Origin: Nostoc sp. WHI
Lineage (GTDB): Bacteria; Cyanobacteriota; Cyanobacteriia; Cyanobacteriales; Nostocaceae
Length of the DNA: 45,246 nucleotides
Assembly: GCF_015714725.1 (NCBI RefSeq)
Contig: NZ_WBKM01000292.1
Location: forward strand, 1-45,246
Reading direction: 5' to 3'
A program made the position numbers and the translations under genes. Positions 34,701 through 42,035 of the stretch are shown here, in pieces. The notes beneath the pieces are model-generated. The model did no database searches and was not told where the DNA came from. It was given only the letters and a program-made list of their open reading frames with translations. Each line of letters begins with the position of its first letter. The stretch's first letter is position 1.

Positions 34701-35866
34701 CGGCACGAAACGCTGCTGAATCAGCAAACCGCGTCAAAGATGAATTTCTAGCCGTCCTCTCCCATGAATTGAGGACACCGCTCAACCCGATTCTGGGTTG
34801 GGCAAAACTGATGCGGAGTCGCAAACTTGATCAAGCAACAAGCGATCGCGCTCTAGAAACCATTGAGCGTAATGCCAAGTTACAAACTCAATTAATTGAA
34901 GATTTGCTCGATGTCTCCCGTATCCTTCAGGGTAAACTTAACCTCAACTTCAACCGGATTAATTTGATATCAGTCATTGAAGCTGCGATCGAAACAGTGC
35001 GTTTATCAGCTGAAGCCAAGTCCATCCCAATTCTGATAATTATTGAATCTTGTGTAGGGCAAGTTTTAGGTGATGCCAATCGATTGCAACAAGTCTTTTG
35101 GAATATTCTTTCCAATGCTATTAAGTTTACTCCCAGTGGGGGAGAGGTAAAGATTAAATTAGAGCAACTTGGCCCAGAGATACAAATCTGCGTAACTGAT
35201 ACAGGGAAAGGGATTGCACCTGAGTTTTTACCTTATGTCTTTGATTATTTCCGTCAAGCAGATAGTGCCACAACTCGGAAATTTGGCGGTTTAGGTTTAG
35301 GATTAGCGATCGTCCGACATCTTGTAGAGCTTCACGGGGGCACTGTTCAGGTAGAAAGTCTAGGTGAAAATCAAGGAGCAACTTTTACCGTCAGACTGCC
35401 ATGTTTACAGAATGAAACCAAAGGAATCAAGGATGCAAAAGATAACTCCTTCCTTGTGAAAGATAAATCTTTACCCTTGTTTGGCTTAGAGATTCTCGTA
35501 GTAGATGATGATGCAGATATGCGAGAGTTTTTGCCTTTTATGCTAGAGCAGTATGGTGCAACTGTAATCACCGTAGCCTCAGCAATTGAAGCTTTAACTG
35601 CGCTGAGTCAATGCCAGCCAAATGTGATCATCAGCGACATCGGGATGCCAGAAATGGATGGCTATATGTTGATGCGACAGGTGAGAAGTCTGGAACCAGA
35701 GGAAGGAGGGACAATTCCAGCGATCGCTTTAACTGCTTATGCTGGTGAGATAGATTATCAGCAAGCGATCGCTGTCGGATTTCAACTGCATATTTCCAAG
35801 CCTGTAGATCCAGAAGAATTGGTGAAGGCGATCGCGTCATTAAGTAAATGGCAAAAATCTGAATAA
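28745..35866 (+). CDS. Hybrid Ser/Thr kinase-ATPase-histidine kinase with receiver domain (HstK-like)
   Basis: A 2,373-residue cytoplasmic signalling protein. An N-terminal protein kinase domain (about 10-275; K37, HKDIKPQN with D128, DFG) is followed by an AAA-type ATPase domain (Walker A GYAGVGKSS with K335, Walker B VFLDDMQWAD) and a long helical TPR-like region (about 700-1300). Then come a GAF domain (about 1320-1475), a PAS domain (about 1485-1600), two GAF domains (about 1640-1965), a HisKA domain (SHELRTP, H2007), a HATPase domain (about 2105-2215; DTGKGIAP, GLGLGLAIV) and a C-terminal receiver (D2298 in SDIGMPEMDG). The architecture matches the cyanobacterial HstK family with an added receiver. 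AGGAG precedes the ATG by eight bases. The catalytic loop has HKD instead of HRD, common in this family. A short repeat insertion lies in frame at residues 577-591. Confidence 0.93.
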   Translation: MMIALPGFIIVTSLKAGVKAVIYRGVRVEDQCPVIIKGLRAEQCTPKNIEQLKHEYAIAQRLNIAAVVKAYALEMHQGIPYLILEDFKGRSLDQLLDQFQQPISFLKIAIQITSRLAQIHTHHIVHKDIKPQNILVNLESNEVKIADFGIAAFIPYEQQRVSSSSRIEGSLPYLSPEQTGRMNQGIDHRSDLYSLGVTFYEMLTGQLPFQGKDPLEWVHCHIAKSPLSLTKLNSNIPQILSDIIIKLLSKVAEQRYQSALGLQFDLEQCLKQLETTGQIQSFILGKQDISERFQIPQKLYGREQEIAKLLQAFERVVSQGKLELVLVSGYAGVGKSSLVKEIHKPIVRERGFFICGKFEQYKRDIPYFTIVQAFQTLVRQILTQPKDQLATWKKRIQAALGNNGRLIADVIPEVELIVGEQLPIPELGPAESQNRSNLVFQNFISVFAQKEHPLTVFLDDMQWADSATLNLIQTIITGSNIQYLCFILAYRDNEVDVVHLFNLMIEKVRQHGAKTTEILLTPLNLIYVNQLIADTLHTSAEQAAPLAKFIFQKTDGNPFFVNEFLKTLHQENLLNFYPPQSPLSKGGSKGGWEWDLAQIEAQGITDNIVNLMIARMQKLPKATQQVLKLASCIGNRFDLEILAIVSEQSIEETAKALVEAILRGLIICIESDESAEKNYRFYHDRIQQAAYSLIADESKPAVHLTIGRILLKNASPEQVNEQIFDLVNQLNLAGDLIIEHKEKDELVRLNLIAGKRAKASTAYTTAKKFFSVAMNLLAANAWIEQYGQTFTLFKERAECEFLIGNLEQAEELFENLLLKVESHIEKANIYMLQIRLYQVAGRYEEALTLGLETLKLFGVTFPDINEQIEALLAIEKSQVLANLGNRQVSDLIDAPIIQDLNIKTLISLLTTLGPPTYLGRPQIFPLVVLKAVNYSLKFGNTEDSCFAYSMYAMLLVSIFHDIPTGYAFSEMTIQLNEKFNDLKLKGTVLHIHGSHVNVWCNHIATDISFLERGFIGCVEAGDVTMANYNGYQSSWQIIQLGSPLSDTYKSLEKYTTFASQSKHEAVYRTIRLQQMLLMNLRGLTQHNLTLSNDEFDETQALSIITDAGFVSGIIFYHIIKLIIFFTYRQYAEALNCALELSRFPVSTLALPIETDYVLYYSLTLAALYPTVSYQEQEQFLQTLESHQHQLQYWANNCPANFLHKSQLVAAEMARIEGRELEAMRLYEQSIGSAREQGFVQYEALANELGAKFYLERKFELIAKTYLQEAKNAYLRWEASAKIKQLEECYPQLLPQQQLVSNETFFSTGEHLDFLSVVKASQTISSEIVLPQLLKTLMQIVIEQAGAEIGYLLLAHEENLVIEVEAKVNPQSENLNVSRLVLEAEIPQVIPQSILNYVQRTQEIVILHNASEQNLFSGDEYIIQKQPKSVLCLAIARQSKLLGILYLENNFIPSAFTQDKLSILEILTVQIAISLENARLYQGLEDSKEQLNLALESGKIGVWSWDIANDQFYWDEQVYQVFGLTPETFVTTSEAILARLHPDDQALLVQSLSRAINESVEHNLEYRIIRDDGSIRYLACRGKAFFNQVGKATHMSGVMLDTTERKQSEAERIQLIQEQTARQEAEANQQRATFLAQVSATLASSLDYESTLTSVANLVVPYFADWCSVDLLQDNQSINRVAVAHRDPEKVKLGWELDQRYPSKLDADEAVPKVLRTGIAEMVAEISDAALAAGIADPEHLRIVRELGLKSCIILPLMAREKIFGAISFVTAESEHRYSTTDLSLAEDVAHRAAIAIDNARLYQEAQQAQKIAERALERIARLQSITAALSESLTPAQVSEVIVEQSMAALGASSALVALVNESKTELEIVRAVGYKQDLVEAWRHLSIDSPSPLAEAVRTGQPIWAQATKNRVARYPHLAEIYAQYDFDTWISIPLMIEGGAVGGITLGFAEPQLLSGEDQAFILALAQQCAQAIARAYLYEAERTARNAAESANRVKDEFLAVLSHELRTPLNPILGWAKLMRSRKLDQATSDRALETIERNAKLQTQLIEDLLDVSRILQGKLNLNFNRINLISVIEAAIETVRLSAEAKSIPILIIIESCVGQVLGDANRLQQVFWNILSNAIKFTPSGGEVKIKLEQLGPEIQICVTDTGKGIAPEFLPYVFDYFRQADSATTRKFGGLGLGLAIVRHLVELHGGTVQVESLGENQGATFTVRLPCLQNETKGIKDAKDNSFLVKDKSLPLFGLEILVVDDDADMREFLPFMLEQYGATVITVASAIEALTALSQCQPNVIISDIGMPEMDGYMLMRQVRSLEPEEGGTIPAIALTAYAGEIDYQQAIAVGFQLHISKPVDPEELVKAIASLSKWQKSE
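30473..30518. repeat. Palindromic repeat inserted in frame inside the giant kinase gene
   Basis: TACCCCCCTCAATCCCCCCT then TAGCAAGGGGGGAAGTAAAG is the GC-rich intergenic repeat seen also at 25455-25490 (CCCCCTTTACAAGGGGGG). Here it encodes YPPQSPLSKGGSKGG, residues 577-591, between LLNF and WEWDLAQIEAQG. The frame is preserved, so the protein has gained about 15 residues in the ATPase region. Confidence 0.85.
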
Positions 35867-35964
35867 TATCTAGCCGGGCAAGCTTGAGTTTGCCTTAGAC
35901 ATTCTTTCAAACTAGCACCAGTTTTTGTAACATAACTCATCTGGATTAACAAATGAGCAAAAGT

Positions 35965-36594
35965 TTAACCTAAACGCTGTTTGAGTTCACGAATTGCGGC
36001 ACTAGTATTTCGCTCATAGGCAACTTCAAAACACCTAGTAACTATATCCTCAATGTTTATATCTGGAAAATATTGGCTTTGAGTTTGAGCAATATATTCT
36101 GTACCCTGCAACTGATAAATCCACAGTTGTTTTTTGCGATACAGCCAAACTTCCGGCACTTGATAAGGCAGGTAATCATTGACATCAGAATAGCTCGTAA
36201 CATCAATTTCCAGCACTAAATCGGGAGGAGGATCTATTCTCCAATCAATTCGCTCCTTACCAGATACCGCCTCCCAATTGTCAATGTAAAAACAATAGTC
36301 TGGTTCGATGCCACTCTCCTCTGGTAATTCTATTGTGACAGGAGTAAAAGCATCATATTCACGTTCAAGATAATCCAGCAAGACTGTGATAATATTTGCA
36401 ATTAAATGGGCATCACGTCCATGTTTAGGAAGCGGAGACATGAGCAAGACTTCTCCATTTTGGTATTTTATGCGGGGAATTGAATTGTTACCCCGTTGCT
36501 GACACAAAACCTGGTAATCTTGCCAAGTTGCAGGCAGCCGGACAACTGCCCCCGCAGGTAGCTGAATTTTTTCAGGTGAGACTAGTGCAAACAT
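35965..36594 (-). CDS. Uma2 family (DUF820) PD-(D/E)XK-like protein
   Basis: A 209-residue member of the same family as the gene at 18944 but of a distinct subgroup. Marks are RLPATWQDYQVLCQQRGNNS, VLLMSPLPKHGRDAHLIANI, SGIEPDYCFYIDNW and PDLVLEIDVTSYSDVNDYL, with VPEVWLYRKKQLWIYQL at the end. The Asp of EPDY and Glu of VLEID are the probable catalytic acids. It is convergent with the giant kinase gene and separated from it by about 100 bases. Probably monocistronic. Function unsettled. Confidence 0.88.
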   Translation of the reverse strand: MFALVSPEKIQLPAGAVVRLPATWQDYQVLCQQRGNNSIPRIKYQNGEVLLMSPLPKHGRDAHLIANIITVLLDYLEREYDAFTPVTIELPEESGIEPDYCFYIDNWEAVSGKERIDWRIDPPPDLVLEIDVTSYSDVNDYLPYQVPEVWLYRKKQLWIYQLQGTEYIAQTQSQYFPDINIEDIVTRCFEVAYERNTSAAIRELKQRLG

Positions 36595-36883
36595 AGCTCA
36601 TACCAATTTTGGATTGTGTTCGCGTAGCGTCTTGTAGAGAAAGAGTTGATTGATAAGCTTTTGGACACTCTATCTGTGGCAATCATTTTTCAAATAGGTA
36701 TTGGAAATGGAAAATTGAAACCTCACGATTATTGTAATTCTATTTTGGATTTTGAAAACAAGGAGTTGAGTTTTTTTGCATGACCGCTTCAGCACTTACT
36801 ATGAACTAGGATTTTATTTTATCTTTAATTAAAGGGGTACGTTAGGATTAACACCGTAGGACATTCTACTACTGTCAGTCTAC
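36595..36883. other. Intergenic region before MITE copy 3
   Basis: AT-rich with a CGCGTAGCGTCTTGTAGAG fragment near 36619, also found near 19715. It continues past the MITE to 37063, a 469-base gap in total. I see no promoter I can defend. Confidence 0.5.
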
Positions 36884-36974
36884 TAGACCTCTTGCAAAAG
36901 TCCTTCTTTTCGCTTTCTTCTTTGCGCCTTTGCGCCTTTGCGTGAGACAAAAAATTATTTATGCAAGAGGTCTA
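36884..36974. mobile_element. MITE copy 3 (91 bp)
   Basis: Perfect inverted ends TAGACCTCTTGCA / TGCAAGAGGTCTA and the same TTTGCGCC-repeat interior as copy 2 (9869-9959). The two full-length copies are essentially identical, which suggests recent movement or gene conversion. Confidence 0.9.
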
Positions 36975-37002
36975 CTGTATTTGGTATGAATCCTGACTTC
37001 TA

Positions 37003-37029
37003 TACAGACGCGATTAATCTCGGTCTGTA
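37003..37029. repeat. Diverged hairpin repeat (TACAGAC ... GTCTGTA)
   Basis: TACAGAC pairs with GTCTGTA across a loop containing GCGATTAATCTCG. The layout equals the GAGACGCGAT hairpins at 7914 and 23643 with compensating changes in the stem. It lies 35 bases upstream of the oxygenase start. Confidence 0.75.
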
Positions 37030-37063
37030 CTGTTTATTGTTAACAAAATATCTCCAATGATAA

Positions 37064-37948
37064 ATGGTTACAATTCCAGTAATTGATTTAGCTGCCTTCG
37101 CCGAAGGTAATACAGCAACTCGGCAAACTGTTGTCAAACAAATCTATCAAGCTTGTCATGAAATTGGCTTCATGTATTTACAAAATTCGAGAATATCAAA
37201 AGACTTAGTTGAGCAAGTATTCACTCACAGCAAATCTTTCTTTAATCTACCTTTAGAAGTTAAGCAAAAGCAAGCTTGGAATGATGAATTTAGTAATACG
37301 GGTTACGTTGGTCTGGAAAGAGAACGCCTTAATCCCAATCAACCAGGCGACCTCAAAGAGGCGTTGAATTTAGGCAAACAAGAAGCTGTAAGGATAGCTC
37401 CTTCTATTCACGCCTTTTATGATAGTTGCACAGAACTTGCTAACATAATGTTACAAACATTTGCTTTGGCGTTAGAATTGCCAGAAAATTTTTTTGTTAC
37501 AAGGCACAATCAACAAAATCATACCTTGCGATCGCTCCACTATCCCCCATTACAGACACCACCCAAACGGGGACAGATGCGTGCTGGTGAGCATTCTGAT
37601 TATGGCAGTATTACTTTACTTTTTCAAGATGAAGTTGGAGGGTTGGAAGTGGAGACAGCTTCTGGATATTGGATTGCAGCGCCGATAATTCCTGATACTG
37701 TAGTGGTCAATATCGGCGATTTAATGCAACGGTGGACAAATGATATGTTTTGCTCAACCAAGCACCGGGTAATGATTCCCAATGACAACAGGGTGCAGCA
37801 ATCGCGGTATTCTATTGCTTTTTTCTGTCATCCCAATGATGATACAGAAATAGCTTGTCTGGAGAGTTGCCAGAAAGAGCGATCGCCTATCTATCCTCCT
37901 ATCTTAGCAGGAGAATATCTTTTACAACGTTTGCAAGCAACTTATTAA
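37064..37948 (+). CDS. Isopenicillin-N-synthase-like 2-oxoglutarate/Fe(II) oxygenase
   Basis: A 294-residue oxygenase. The iron ligands are H177 and D179 in GEHSDYGSITLL and H234 in STKHRVMIPN. R248 and S250 (RYS) bind the 2-oxoglutarate carboxylate. The N-terminal IPVIDLAAF is the usual DIOX_N opening. Members hydroxylate or cyclise amines, amino acids, purines or pyrimidines; the substrate here is unknown. It ends five bases before an FAD oxidoreductase gene on the same strand, so the two are almost surely co-transcribed, and both lie just upstream of the urea transporter genes. A role in breaking down a nitrogen compound is inference. Confidence 0.9.
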   Translation: MVTIPVIDLAAFAEGNTATRQTVVKQIYQACHEIGFMYLQNSRISKDLVEQVFTHSKSFFNLPLEVKQKQAWNDEFSNTGYVGLERERLNPNQPGDLKEALNLGKQEAVRIAPSIHAFYDSCTELANIMLQTFALALELPENFFVTRHNQQNHTLRSLHYPPLQTPPKRGQMRAGEHSDYGSITLLFQDEVGGLEVETASGYWIAAPIIPDTVVVNIGDLMQRWTNDMFCSTKHRVMIPNDNRVQQSRYSIAFFCHPNDDTEIACLESCQKERSPIYPPILAGEYLLQRLQATY

Positions 37949-37953
37949 AAAGT

Positions 37954-39093
37954 ATGAAAACCTACGACTGGATTGTTGTTGGCGGTGGAATTACGGGTGC
38001 TACACTCGCCTATGAATTAGCGAAAACAGGCTTTTCTGTACTTTTGTTGGAGCAATACAAAACACCACAGAATGCAACTTGCTATAGTTACGGTGGACTT
38101 GCTTATTGGTCGGGTACTACACCACTAACTCGTCAATTGTGCGAAGAAGCGATCGCACGTTATCATATCTTATCTCAAGAGTTAGACGCTGATATTCAGT
38201 TTCGGGAATTAGATTTATTACTTACTATTTCTGTCCACGATGACCTAGAGGCAACGGGAGCATCATATAATCATTTTGCTATTCCACCTCGTTTACTCAG
38301 TGTTCAAGAAGCTTGTGAGTTAGAACCACTGCTAAATCGAGAGGCAATATCTGGCGCTTTAACTGTTAAACACGGTCATATTCACCCAGAAAAAACAATA
38401 ATAGCTTACATCCAAGCTTTTGAGCGGGCTGGGGGTGAAACGCAGATTACCCAAGTTTTGCAAATACTGAAAGATGGTGTCAAAACGACTACTGCAACTT
38501 TTCATAGTGCTAATGTTGTTATTTGTGCAGGTGGACTCAGCCGACAGCTACTAAAATCTGTTGGTATTTCCATCAAGTTATATTTTACTCACGCAGAAAT
38601 TATCGAAACCCCACCCATTGATGTCAGGTTACGCACCTTAGTTATGCCAGCTAATCTGCAACGGTTTCAATTAGAAGCCCAATCGACTCAAGTTGATAAA
38701 TTGTGGGATGAACCAGGTAAAGAATTAGTACCGCCGATTTTAGATGCAGGTGCGATTCAGTTTCAAGATGGTAGCTTGCGTTTGGGTCAAATTAGCCGTG
38801 CGATCGCAGATCCTCATGCCAAGATAAACTCAGAGGCAAGCGAAAAATGGCTGCGAAAAAGTATCGGTCAAGTTTTACCAGCTTTGGAGAATTTACCAGG
38901 GACTTGGTATCATTGCTTAGTAGCATTTAGTAGCAACAGACTCCCCTTAATTGGTGCTATCCCTGAATTTAAGGGCGTCCATATTTTCTCTGGGTTTAGC
39001 AATCCTTTGGTAATAGTACCACCCTTAGCACAGCGTTTTGCTAAGTTTGCATCTGGTAAAGAAGACGAAATTATTACGGCGTTGCTGAATTAG
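37954..39093 (+). CDS. FAD-dependent oxidoreductase (DAO family)
   Basis: A 379-residue flavoenzyme. I start it at the ATG at 37954 (MKTYDWIVVGGGITGATLAY), because the Rossmann GGGITG motif normally lies within 15 residues of the start; the longer frame upstream overlaps the oxygenase. GGLAYWSG, HGHIHPEKT, ICAGGLSRQL and the C-terminal SNRLPLIGAIPEFKGVHIFS with GFSNP are typical of amino-acid/amine oxidases of the DAO fold. The substrate cannot be read. The last codons, ALLN, lie inside a copy of the GGCGTTGCTGAAT repeat. Paired with the upstream oxygenase. Confidence 0.9.
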   Translation: MKTYDWIVVGGGITGATLAYELAKTGFSVLLLEQYKTPQNATCYSYGGLAYWSGTTPLTRQLCEEAIARYHILSQELDADIQFRELDLLLTISVHDDLEATGASYNHFAIPPRLLSVQEACELEPLLNREAISGALTVKHGHIHPEKTIIAYIQAFERAGGETQITQVLQILKDGVKTTTATFHSANVVICAGGLSRQLLKSVGISIKLYFTHAEIIETPPIDVRLRTLVMPANLQRFQLEAQSTQVDKLWDEPGKELVPPILDAGAIQFQDGSLRLGQISRAIADPHAKINSEASEKWLRKSIGQVLPALENLPGTWYHCLVAFSSNRLPLIGAIPEFKGVHIFSGFSNPLVIVPPLAQRFAKFASGKEDEIITALLN

Positions 39094-39407
39094 GGGATAA
39101 TTTCGCCCAATTTATAACGAATTTTCGCGTTGCTAAATCAAGGGATGAAATTTTATGTATTAAAATTTAAAACTCTTTATCCTCTCTGCGTCTCTGCGCC
39201 TCTGCGTGAGATAAATCATCCCGCAAATATGCAAACTTAACAAAGTATAATATTTCAAAGTTAATTTTTTATAACAGAAACAAAATTTTTTGTATAAGAA
39301 GTAACTTTTTGCTTAGTAAACTATCACACCAATATCACAGTTTAAAGGTTGATATTGTCAGCATCCTATGAGTTAGCTGATTCATCAAGAGGAAAATTCA
39401 TCAAGAT
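39094..39407. other. Intergenic region with repeats, upstream of urtA
   Basis: GCGTTGCTGAATTAGGGG at 39073 and GCGTTGCTAAATCAAGGGAT at 39127 are tandem copies of the repeat also at 20635. TCTCTGCGCCTCTGCG at 39191-39206 is exactly the reverse complement of 42038-42053 before urtC. The urtA promoter should lie after 39240. No good NtcA box is visible. TTCATCAAGA occurs twice just before the urtA ATG. Confidence 0.65.
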
Positions 39408-40721
39408 ATGAGTAAACAATTTAATCGACGTAAGTTTTTGATCTACGGCTCTGTAACTTTTGGAAGCAGCATTTTCCTGAAGGCTTGCACGAATAATTCC
39501 CCAACTGTTACAGAGGCTCCAACCGCCTCCCCCACTGCTTCTTTATCTGCTGCTAGTAGTGAGACTATTAAAGTAGGTATTTTGCACTCCCTCAGTGGCA
39601 CAATGGCTATTAGTGAAAAAAGCGTTGTCGATGCTGAAAAATTAGCAATTAAAGAAATTAACGCTACAGGTGGTGTCTTAGGTAAACAAATTGCAGCAAT
39701 TACCGAAGATGGTGCTTCTAACTGGGATACTTTTAGGGAAAAAGCAACCAAGCTGATAGATCAAGATAAAGTTTCTGTCGTTTTTGGTTGTTGGACTTCT
39801 GCTAGCCGCAAGAATGTGAAACCAGTATTTGAGAGCAAAAACCACATGCTCTGGTATCCAGTGCAATATGAAGGTCAAGAGTGTTCTAAAAACATTTTTT
39901 ACACTGGCGCTGCGCCAAATCAACAAATTGAACCATCTGTTGATTGGCTGTTGAAAAATAAGGGGAAAGAATTTTTCTTAGTTGGCTCAGACTACGTTTT
40001 TCCCCGGACTGCTAACACAATTATTAAAGCTCAATTAGAAGCATTAGGTGGGAAAGTAGTTGGTGAGGATTATTTACCTCTTGGCAATGCAGAAGTTACA
40101 CCTATCATCACTAAAATTAAGCAAAACTTGCCAAACGGTGGTGTGATTTATAACACTCTAAATGGTGATAGTAATGTTGCTTTTTTCAAACAATTGAAAG
40201 GGGCTGGATTGACACCAGAAAAATATCCTTCCATGTCTGTAAGTATTGCCGAAGAAGAAGTCCAAGCAATTGGTGTAGAGTATCTCAAAGGTCACTACGC
40301 TGCCTGGAATTACTTCCAAACAGTAGACACACCTGCTAATAAAAAGTTTGTGGCAGCTTTTAAGAAAGAGTACGGTGAAAATCGGGTAACAAATGACCCA
40401 ATGGAAGCAGCCTATATTGCAGTTTATTTGTGGAAGCAAGCAGTAGAAAAAGCTGGCACTATTGAGTTAGATAAAGTGCGTGCTGCGGCATACGGTCAAA
40501 CCATAGACGCACCTGAAGGTAAAGTGACAATGGACGCCAATCATCACATATCCAAAGTTGTACGCATTGGTCAAGTCAGGCAAGATGGTTTGTTTGATAT
40601 TGTTTATGCTACTCCTGCCGCAGTTGATCCAGTTCCCTGGAATCAATTTGTAAAAGAGACTAAAGGATTTGCTTGTGATTGGGCTGATCCAGCTAAGGGT
40701 GGTAAATACAAGAAAACCTAA
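39408..40721 (+). CDS. urtA: Urea ABC transporter substrate-binding lipoprotein UrtA
   Basis: A 437-residue periplasmic binding protein for urea. The N-terminus has a twin-arginine signal (NRRKFLIYGS) and a lipobox ending FLKAC, so it is probably exported by Tat and lipidated. A Ser/Thr/Ala-rich linker follows, then the type I binding fold: IKVGILHSLSGTMAISE, GCWTSASRKNVKPVFES, MLWYPVQYEGQECSKNIFYT and NYFQTVDTPANKKFVAAFKK, all typical of UrtA and distinct from branched-chain amino acid binders. It is the first gene of urtABCD; 153 bases, with a large repeat, separate it from urtB. Control by NtcA is usual, but the site is not evident here. Confidence 0.96.
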   Translation: MSKQFNRRKFLIYGSVTFGSSIFLKACTNNSPTVTEAPTASPTASLSAASSETIKVGILHSLSGTMAISEKSVVDAEKLAIKEINATGGVLGKQIAAITEDGASNWDTFREKATKLIDQDKVSVVFGCWTSASRKNVKPVFESKNHMLWYPVQYEGQECSKNIFYTGAAPNQQIEPSVDWLLKNKGKEFFLVGSDYVFPRTANTIIKAQLEALGGKVVGEDYLPLGNAEVTPIITKIKQNLPNGGVIYNTLNGDSNVAFFKQLKGAGLTPEKYPSMSVSIAEEEVQAIGVEYLKGHYAAWNYFQTVDTPANKKFVAAFKKEYGENRVTNDPMEAAYIAVYLWKQAVEKAGTIELDKVRAAAYGQTIDAPEGKVTMDANHHISKVVRIGQVRQDGLFDIVYATPAAVDPVPWNQFVKETKGFACDWADPAKGGKYKKT

Positions 40722-40734
40722 TTTTTGAAGTTCT

Positions 40735-40845
40735 CGTTTCCAGGTTCTACCTGGAAATACACCTCATACGGCTTTGCCGCTTTTACGGTAGGCGGAGCCT
40801 CCTAATAGGCATTCCCAGTCGGAGACTGGGAACGAGGCACTAACT
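40735..40845. repeat. Composite palindromic repeat between urtA and urtB
   Basis: CGTTTCCAGG..CCTGGAAAT forms one hairpin, ACGGCTTTGCCGC another, GGCGGAGCC a third and TTCCCAGTC..GACTGGGAA a fourth, ending AACGAGGC. This type of multi-hairpin element is common in Nostoc intergenic DNA. It occupies nearly the entire urtA-urtB spacer and could reduce read-through to urtB. Confidence 0.85.
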
Positions 40846-40874
40846 ACTAGCTGATAGCTATTGGGGAAAAATAA

Positions 40875-42035
40875 GTGTTAACAGGATTTTTAGAAGCTGT
40901 ATTTAATGGTATTAGTATTGGCGCTGTATTATTAATTGCCGCGTTGGGATTAGCCATAATATTTGGATTAATGGGCGTCATCAATATGGCGCATGGTGAA
41001 TTGATGATGTTTGGTGCTTATACAACGTTTGTTGTGCAAAGTGTTTGTAAACAATTGGGTGGGATATGGTTTGAAGTTTATATATTTTTGGCTTTGATTA
41101 TTGCTTTTATTTTCACCGCTATTGTGGGATTAATTCTAGAAAGAAGTGTGATTCGTTATCTCTATGGACGTCCTCTAGAAACTCTACTAGCAACTTGGGG
41201 AGTAAGTTTGATTTTCCAGCAATTTGTTCGCAGTGTGAATTGGGTATTGATCATTGCCATAGCTATATTTTCTCTGTTGTTTTTTGGAGGTTTATGGATT
41301 TTAAATTCCCGGATGAATTTGGGAAGAGTTCGTAGCTGGGTTGTAGCATTGATGTTGTTGCTATCGCTGGGAGTGACAATAACAACGGGCAATTTATTGA
41401 GCCAAACTTATCAGCTTGCAGTGACTAAACCTTGGTTTGGCGCTCAAAATGTGGATGTAACGGCGCCTACATGGTTACAAACAGGGATGTCTTTGGGTGG
41501 CGTTCAATTGCCTTTTGCAAGATTATTTATTATTGCTTTAACGACAATCTGTGTTGCCGGAATTTATTTATTTTTACAACGTTCTAACTGGGGGTTAAGG
41601 ATTCGGGCTGTGACACAAAACCGGAGTATGAGCGCTTGTTTAGGTATCCCAACTCAAAAAGTTGATGCAATTACTTTTGCCCTGGGTTCTGGTTTAGCTG
41701 GTGTGGCTGGATGTGCTATTAGCTTACTCGGTTCTGTAGGGCCAAATACAGGGCAAAACTATATTATTGATACTTTTATGGTTGTTGTTGTCGGCGGTGT
41801 AGGCAACTTAGCGGGTACGATTGTGGCAGCTTTAGGAATTGGTACAGCTAATTTTTTAATTGGTTCTGGTACTTTGGCTTTGTTGTTGAGTCCTGTTAAA
41901 CCTTTGGCAGATTTATTCACGTTTTTTGCGACAACAAGTATGGCGAAGGTGATGGTATTTGCACTGATTATTGTGTTTTTACAGTGGAAACCTGGGGGAA
42001 TTTTTCCGCAAAAGGGACGGATTGTTGATGTTTAA
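40875..42035 (+). CDS. urtB: Urea ABC transporter permease UrtB
   Basis: A 386-residue membrane permease of the LivH type. The start is GTG at 40875, with GGGGA about nine bases upstream. IFGLMGVINMAHGELMMFGA, RVRSWVVALM with a long periplasmic loop (SQTYQLAVTKPWFGAQNVDV) and NWGLRIRAVTQNRSMSACLG are the marks of UrtB; the loop is absent from branched-chain amino acid permeases. About nine to ten hydrophobic segments. It is followed by urtC after 18 bases, which are wholly repeat sequence. Confidence 0.95.
   Translation: MLTGFLEAVFNGISIGAVLLIAALGLAIIFGLMGVINMAHGELMMFGAYTTFVVQSVCKQLGGIWFEVYIFLALIIAFIFTAIVGLILERSVIRYLYGRPLETLLATWGVSLIFQQFVRSVNWVLIIAIAIFSLLFFGGLWILNSRMNLGRVRSWVVALMLLLSLGVTITTGNLLSQTYQLAVTKPWFGAQNVDVTAPTWLQTGMSLGGVQLPFARLFIIALTTICVAGIYLFLQRSNWGLRIRAVTQNRSMSACLGIPTQKVDAITFALGSGLAGVAGCAISLLGSVGPNTGQNYIIDTFMVVVVGGVGNLAGTIVAALGIGTANFLIGSGTLALLLSPVKPLADLFTFFATTSMAKVMVFALIIVFLQWKPGGIFPQKGRIVDV

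Noticed and set aside
33774..35840. Minus-strand frames inside the giant kinase gene
   Set aside because: Antisense shadows of GAF, HATPase and receiver coding sequence.
39240..39407. NtcA box (GTA-N8-TAC) upstream of urtA
   Set aside because: Only near matches such as GTA-N8-AAC were found at about 39292; none is convincing.
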